Shown piece after piece: positions 60,106 through 64,000 of a stretch of DNA of 64,000 bases (the stretch's first letter is position 1; every line of letters starts with the position of its first letter). Made by a program: the position numbers and the translations under genes. The stretch is from JALZCH01 sp036387135 (GTDB lineage Bacteria; Acidobacteriota; Blastocatellia; Pyrinomonadales; Pyrinomonadaceae). Under the pieces are notes generated by a model. It did no database searches. It was not told the DNA's origin and saw nothing but the letters and a program-made list of their open reading frames with translations. The DNA lies in the NCBI GenBank assembly GCA_036387135.1, contig DASVUH010000007.1, forward strand, positions 1-64,000, in the 5' to 3' direction.

Positions 60106-61695
60106 ATGCAAAATTCCTGGGTTAAAAACAGTTTCGCCAAATTTTGGCAGCCTTTGCTGCTTGCCGCGACTTTGCTGTTTTTGTACGCGCCCGCTTTAAA
60201 GCTGCTCGCGCAAACCTGGTGGACGGACGAAAACTATTCGCACGGGCTTTTGATTCCGTTTTTGATTGGCTTTCTGCTCTGGTTTGAAAAGGACGAGCTG
60301 GGAAAACTGGAAAAACGCCCGGCTTTTCCGGCGGGCGGAATCACTGTTTTGGCGGCGATGCTTCTTTTGCTCGTCGGAATTTTGGGCGCAGAGCTTTTTA
60401 CGCAGAGATTTTCGCTTTTGCTGATGCTCGCCGGAATTACGATTTATTTTTTCGGCTGGCAAATTTTGAAAAAGCACGTCGTGCCGTTTGTTTTGCTCGC
60501 GCTGGCGATTCCGATGCCGACGATTCTTTTTAACAAAATCGCATTTCCGCTTCAGCTTTTGGCGACGGATTTGGCGGTTTGGGGAATTCGGCTGTTCGGA
60601 ATTCCGGCGGCGAAATTCGGTAACGTCATCGAATTGCTGCCGCGCGGCGCTTCGCAATCAATCTGGCTCGAAGTCGTCGAGGCGTGCAGCGGGATTCGCT
60701 CTTTGATGACGCTCGTCACGCTCGCGCTCGTATATGCTTATTTTACGAGCCGACGGAGGAATTTCGCGTCTTTAAAAAGTTTTGATTTGTGGCGCGCGGC
60801 AATTTTAATGTTTGCCGCATTGCCGATTGCGGTTTTAACCAACGGCGTGCGCGTCTCCGCGACCGGGATTCTGGCTTATTACTACGGCGGTGAAACCGCG
60901 CAGGGCTTTTTGCACGGCGCTTCGGGCTGGCTGGTTTATGTCGCGGCTTTGCTGCTGCTGCTGTTTGTCGGAAAAATCCTGGATTTAAGCCGGAGACAGG
61001 GAGAAATCAGCAAAACTGATTTTCACTCCTTTTCTCCTTTTTTCCTCTTCTCCTCTTCTTTTAAATTCTGGCTTTTGCTGCTGGTTTTGCTAACGGGCGG
61101 CGCGCTGATTCATTGGCGCGAAGCGGCAGGTGAAATTCGTCCCGACAGAAAACTGTTGAAAGATTTTCCGGCGAAAATCGGCGATTGGCGGCAAAACGGC
61201 GCAGACCAGCGTTTTGAAACTGAAGTTGAAACGGTTCTCGGCTCGGACGATTATTTGATGCGCGATTATTTTGTCCCGGCTTCGGGCAAAGGCGCGAATC
61301 TTTACATCGGTTATTATGAAACTCAGCGCACGGGCGCGACTTATCACAGCCCGCGCAACTGTCTGCCCGGTTCGGGCTGGACGATGACCGAAAGCGAGCC
61401 GGTGGAAATCAGTTTGCCCGACGGGCAGAAATTCGTCGCCAACAATTATGTAATTGAAAACAATCGCTCAAAAGCCTTGATGATTTACTGGTATCAAGGG
61501 CGCGGGCGATTTGTCGCAAATGAATATAAAGACAAGTTTTTCACCGTTTTAGACAGCATTTCGCGCCGCCGCTCGGACGGCGCGATGATTCGCGTCGTCG
61601 TTTCGATTGACAAATCCGAACAAGACGCCCTGGAAACCGCTAAAAACTTGGCTGCCGGAGCAGCCGCCGACCTCCACGAATTTGTGCCAAATTAA
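60106..61695 (+). CDS. Exosortase fused to an EpsI domain
   Basis: 529 residues. The N-terminal ~290 residues are an eight-helix exosortase with the catalytic triad Cys194 (VVEACSGIRSL), Arg249 (NGVRV) and His270 (GFLHGASGW). Exosortases cleave PEP-CTERM sorting signals at the membrane. A C-terminal EpsI-type domain (about 335-529) follows, including DDYLMRDYFVP, YYETQRTGATYHSPRNCLPGSGW and YWYQGRGRFVANEYKDK. In proteobacterial loci EpsI is often a separate gene beside exopolysaccharide clusters; here the two are one protein. No PEP-CTERM substrate is visible in the window. Confidence 0.9.
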   Translation: MQNSWVKNSFAKFWQPLLLAATLLFLYAPALKLLAQTWWTDENYSHGLLIPFLIGFLLWFEKDELGKLEKRPAFPAGGITVLAAMLLLLVGILGAELFTQRFSLLLMLAGITIYFFGWQILKKHVVPFVLLALAIPMPTILFNKIAFPLQLLATDLAVWGIRLFGIPAAKFGNVIELLPRGASQSIWLEVVEACSGIRSLMTLVTLALVYAYFTSRRRNFASLKSFDLWRAAILMFAALPIAVLTNGVRVSATGILAYYYGGETAQGFLHGASGWLVYVAALLLLLFVGKILDLSRRQGEISKTDFHSFSPFFLFSSSFKFWLLLLVLLTGGALIHWREAAGEIRPDRKLLKDFPAKIGDWRQNGADQRFETEVETVLGSDDYLMRDYFVPASGKGANLYIGYYETQRTGATYHSPRNCLPGSGWTMTESEPVEISLPDGQKFVANNYVIENNRSKALMIYWYQGRGRFVANEYKDKFFTVLDSISRRRSDGAMIRVVVSIDKSEQDALETAKNLAAGAAADLHEFVPN

Positions 61696-61873
61696 CAAAT
61701 CCGTGCTACAATGCCGCAAAATCAAAACTCTTTCGCGCTACTCCCAAGCGCTTGATTTTTGGGATGTTTCAACGATTCGCAATATTCCCTTAATGCCGAC
61801 AATTTTCTAATCGGTTGTAAAAATAAATAAAATTACGAGTTTTAAGTTTTAAATCCAAACGAATTAGCCCAGA

Positions 61874-64000
61874 ATGAAAGCAAATTCTCCGAAAATCAGA
61901 TTCGTCACCGCAGCTTTGGCTTTGCTCGCCGCAAATCTCCTTATTTTTTCCGGCGCGGCTTGCAGCACGGCAAAGGCGGTACAAGCGCACGTCGAGCGCG
62001 GCGAAAGCTATCTCAAAGAACGGCGTTTCCCCGAAGCCTCGCTCGAATTTCGCAGCGCGATTGAACTGGATAAAGCTTCCGCTCCGGCGCATTTCGGTCT
62101 GGCGCGCGCTTTTGAAGGTCAGCAGCGGCTGGCGGAAACGGTGGAAGAATTGCGCCGCACGGTCGAACTGGACAAAACTCAACTCGAAGCGCGCGTAAAA
62201 TTGGGAAATTATTTGCTGATAGCGCAGCCGCCTTTAACGGAAGAAACCGAAAAATTAATTCAGGAAATTTTCGCCGCCGACCCGAATTACATTGAAGGTC
62301 ACGTTTTGCAGGCGAGCGTGATGACGGTCAAAAACGCCGCGACGAGCGAAGTCGCCGCCCAACTCGAAAAAGCCGTTTCGCTCAATCCGCAAAGAGTCGA
62401 AACGTATCTCAGTCTGGCGCGTTTTTACGTTTCGCGCGAGAAAACGGAGGACGCTGAAAAAACGTTCAGCCGCGCTTTTGCCGTCAACGAAAAATCGGCA
62501 ATCGCGCACATCGAATACGCGCGTTTTCTCGATCTCAAAGGGCGCGCTGACGAAGCCGAAAAACATTATCTGCGCGCGACGGAAGTCGAACCGAAAGAGC
62601 GCGAGCCGCTCGAAGCTCTCGCCGGATTTTATTACGCGCACGGACAGCTCGAAAAGGCGGAAAACGCTTATAAAAATTTGGGCAATTTAAATCCCGACCG
62701 ACCGGAAGAAAAAACTCTGCTCGCGGATTTTTACGCAGCCGTTAATCGCCCGGATGATGCGCGGCGAATTTACGGCGAGATTTTGGCGGTCAGACCGGAA
62801 TTTGTCCGCGCTCGGACACGAATGGGCGAGCTTTATTTGCAAACCGGCGACACCAAAGCGGCGAGCAATGAAGTGACGGAAATTCTGAGCCGCAACAACA
62901 AAGACGTGCAGGGTTTGACTTTGCGGGCGCGCGTTTCTTTAAAAACCGGCGAGCCGGAAGCCGCAATCAAGGATTTACAGGAAGTTTTAAAACAGGAACC
63001 GAGCAACCGGCTGGCGCTTTATTATATGGCTGACGCTCAGTTTCGCGCCGGGCAAACCGAACAGGCGCGCAATTTTATAAACGATTTACAGCGTTATCAT
63101 CCGAATTATCCGCACGCCAAGCTTTTAAACGCGCAAATCAGCTTTGCCGCAGGCGAGCCGGAAACTGCTTTGAATCAAGCGAACGAGTTGCTCAAAACGC
63201 TTGAAAAATCTACCCCCGACGGCGATATTTCCGCCGCTTCGCTCGCCGAGCTGCGCGTCAACGCTCTCGTCGCGCGCGGAACGGCGAATTTGCAGCTCGG
63301 AAAGGAACAGGAAGCGCGCGCCGATTTCCAAATTGCGCAAAAGCACGCTCCAAATTCGGCTAGCGTGTATCTGAGTCAGGCGAGCGCCGCGCAGCGCGGC
63401 AAAAACGCTGCGGAAGCCGCGCGCTTTTACGAAAAGGCTTTGCAGCTCGACGCCAATAATTTCGACGGCTTGAGCGGTTTCGTCAGCGCCAAGATTCGGC
63501 AAAAAGATTTCACGGCGGCGCATTCGCAAATTGATCGCGCTTTTAGCGCAAACCGCGCCGACAATAAATTGCAAGCCGCGCTTTTTTATCTCAAAGCGCA
63601 GGTTTTCACGGCGGAAAACAAAACCTCGGAAGCCGAAAATGCTCTTCATCAATCAATCGCTCAGAATACCGATTATCTTCCGGCTTATCAGGCTTACGCC
63701 GCTTTGCTCGCAGCGAGCAGACAAGTTGACCGCGCGATTGAAAATTATCGCCAGATTTTGCAGCGCAGCCCTGCGAGCGATGAAACTTTTACGCTCATCG
63801 GGATGCTCGAAGAAGGACGCGGAAACGCGGACGAAGCGGTTAAGAATTACCGCGAGGCTTTGCGAGTCAATCCGAATGCTCCGGTTGCTGCGAATAATCT
63901 GGCGTGGATTATCGCCGACACCGGGCGCGGAAATTTGGACGAAGCCGTTACGCTGGCGCAAACGCTCGTCGAAAAACATCCGAACGAGCCGGTTTATGCA
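61874..64000 (+). CDS. Long TPR-repeat lipoprotein, C-terminus beyond the window
   Basis: The frame is open from ATG 61874 to the window end (at least 709 residues). The N-terminus MKANSPKIRFVTAALALLAA with SGAACST suggests a lipobox at Cys30. More than fifteen TPR units follow: LKERRFPEASLEFRSAIELD, TEDAEKTFSRAFAVNEKS, GQLEKAENAYKNLGNLNPD and others. It closely resembles the PrsT-type TPR proteins found beside exosortase genes, and it directly follows the exosortase-EpsI gene. Its probable role is outer-membrane or periplasmic scaffolding for polysaccharide or protein export (inference). Confidence 0.85.
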   Translation, partial: MKANSPKIRFVTAALALLAANLLIFSGAACSTAKAVQAHVERGESYLKERRFPEASLEFRSAIELDKASAPAHFGLARAFEGQQRLAETVEELRRTVELDKTQLEARVKLGNYLLIAQPPLTEETEKLIQEIFAADPNYIEGHVLQASVMTVKNAATSEVAAQLEKAVSLNPQRVETYLSLARFYVSREKTEDAEKTFSRAFAVNEKSAIAHIEYARFLDLKGRADEAEKHYLRATEVEPKEREPLEALAGFYYAHGQLEKAENAYKNLGNLNPDRPEEKTLLADFYAAVNRPDDARRIYGEILAVRPEFVRARTRMGELYLQTGDTKAASNEVTEILSRNNKDVQGLTLRARVSLKTGEPEAAIKDLQEVLKQEPSNRLALYYMADAQFRAGQTEQARNFINDLQRYHPNYPHAKLLNAQISFAAGEPETALNQANELLKTLEKSTPDGDISAASLAELRVNALVARGTANLQLGKEQEARADFQIAQKHAPNSASVYLSQASAAQRGKNAAEAARFYEKALQLDANNFDGLSGFVSAKIRQKDFTAAHSQIDRAFSANRADNKLQAALFYLKAQVFTAENKTSEAENALHQSIAQNTDYLPAYQAYAALLAASRQVDRAIENYRQILQRSPASDETFTLIGMLEEGRGNADEAVKNYREALRVNPNAPVAANNLAWIIADTGRGNLDEAVTLAQTLVEKHPNEPVYA

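Overview
The window looks like chromosomal DNA of a free-living Gram-negative bacterium. Many small proteins have signal peptides or lipoboxes, and the window holds an exosortase, a Band-7/SPFH protein and large exported hydrolases. The mix of gene families (M28, S41, M1-ABC fusion, CocE, TPR lipoproteins, SDYE-repeat protein, fulvocin-related precursor) and the dispersed short tandem repeats recall Acidobacteriota, class Blastocatellia. That placement is an inference from gene content; no rRNA or marker search was possible.

Layout. (1) 1-1860 is a degenerate accessory patch. Small minus-strand genes are separated by copies of a ~30 bp imperfect palindrome and enclosed by a perfect 16 bp inverted repeat (212-227 / 1666-1681). 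An AraC-regulator remnant abuts its right edge. (2) 1890-8440 carries exported proteins (VOC, SDYE-repeat, TPR, DUF4431-like, S41 protease) and recX. (3) 8525-16600 carries an esterase coupled to truB, a TPR protein, an M28 peptidase, a phospholipid-methyltransferase-like gene and priA. (4) 16740-18700 is a small accessory island. It has a tRNA-like 3' end with its own terminator, a fulvocin C-related bacteriocin precursor (8 C-terminal cysteines) interrupted by one in-frame TAA, a four-helix membrane protein and a short remnant. (5) 18742-26259 has two family-4-type uracil-DNA glycosylase paralogues, coaBC, a Uma2 nuclease cluster and an isoprenoid pair (polyprenyl synthase, squalene/phytoene synthase). 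(6) 26260-37274 has an ABC transporter whose permease is fused to an M1 peptidase, an isoaspartyl peptidase, an SPFH protein, ung and a PepSY protein. (7) 37502-40356 has an M16 peptidase and a walJ-type gene. A 705 bp vapBC toxin-antitoxin segment lies between them, flanked by a 47 bp duplication of the first 47 bases of walJ. (8) 40353-59879 is mostly metabolism and exported hydrolases. (9) 60106-64000 has an exosortase-EpsI fusion followed by a long TPR lipoprotein running off the window.

Three signals stand out. The vapBC insertion regenerated the gene it sits in front of. The palindrome-separated array at the left edge resembles a cassette array. Short tandem repeats of 7, 8 and 14 bp units have been inserted in frame into conserved genes (truB, coaBC, phytoene/squalene synthase, M16 peptidase). 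Four accessory genes (CnaB-like, AraC remnant, fulvocin precursor, vapC) each carry a single disabling change. These may be real decay, or in part consensus errors.
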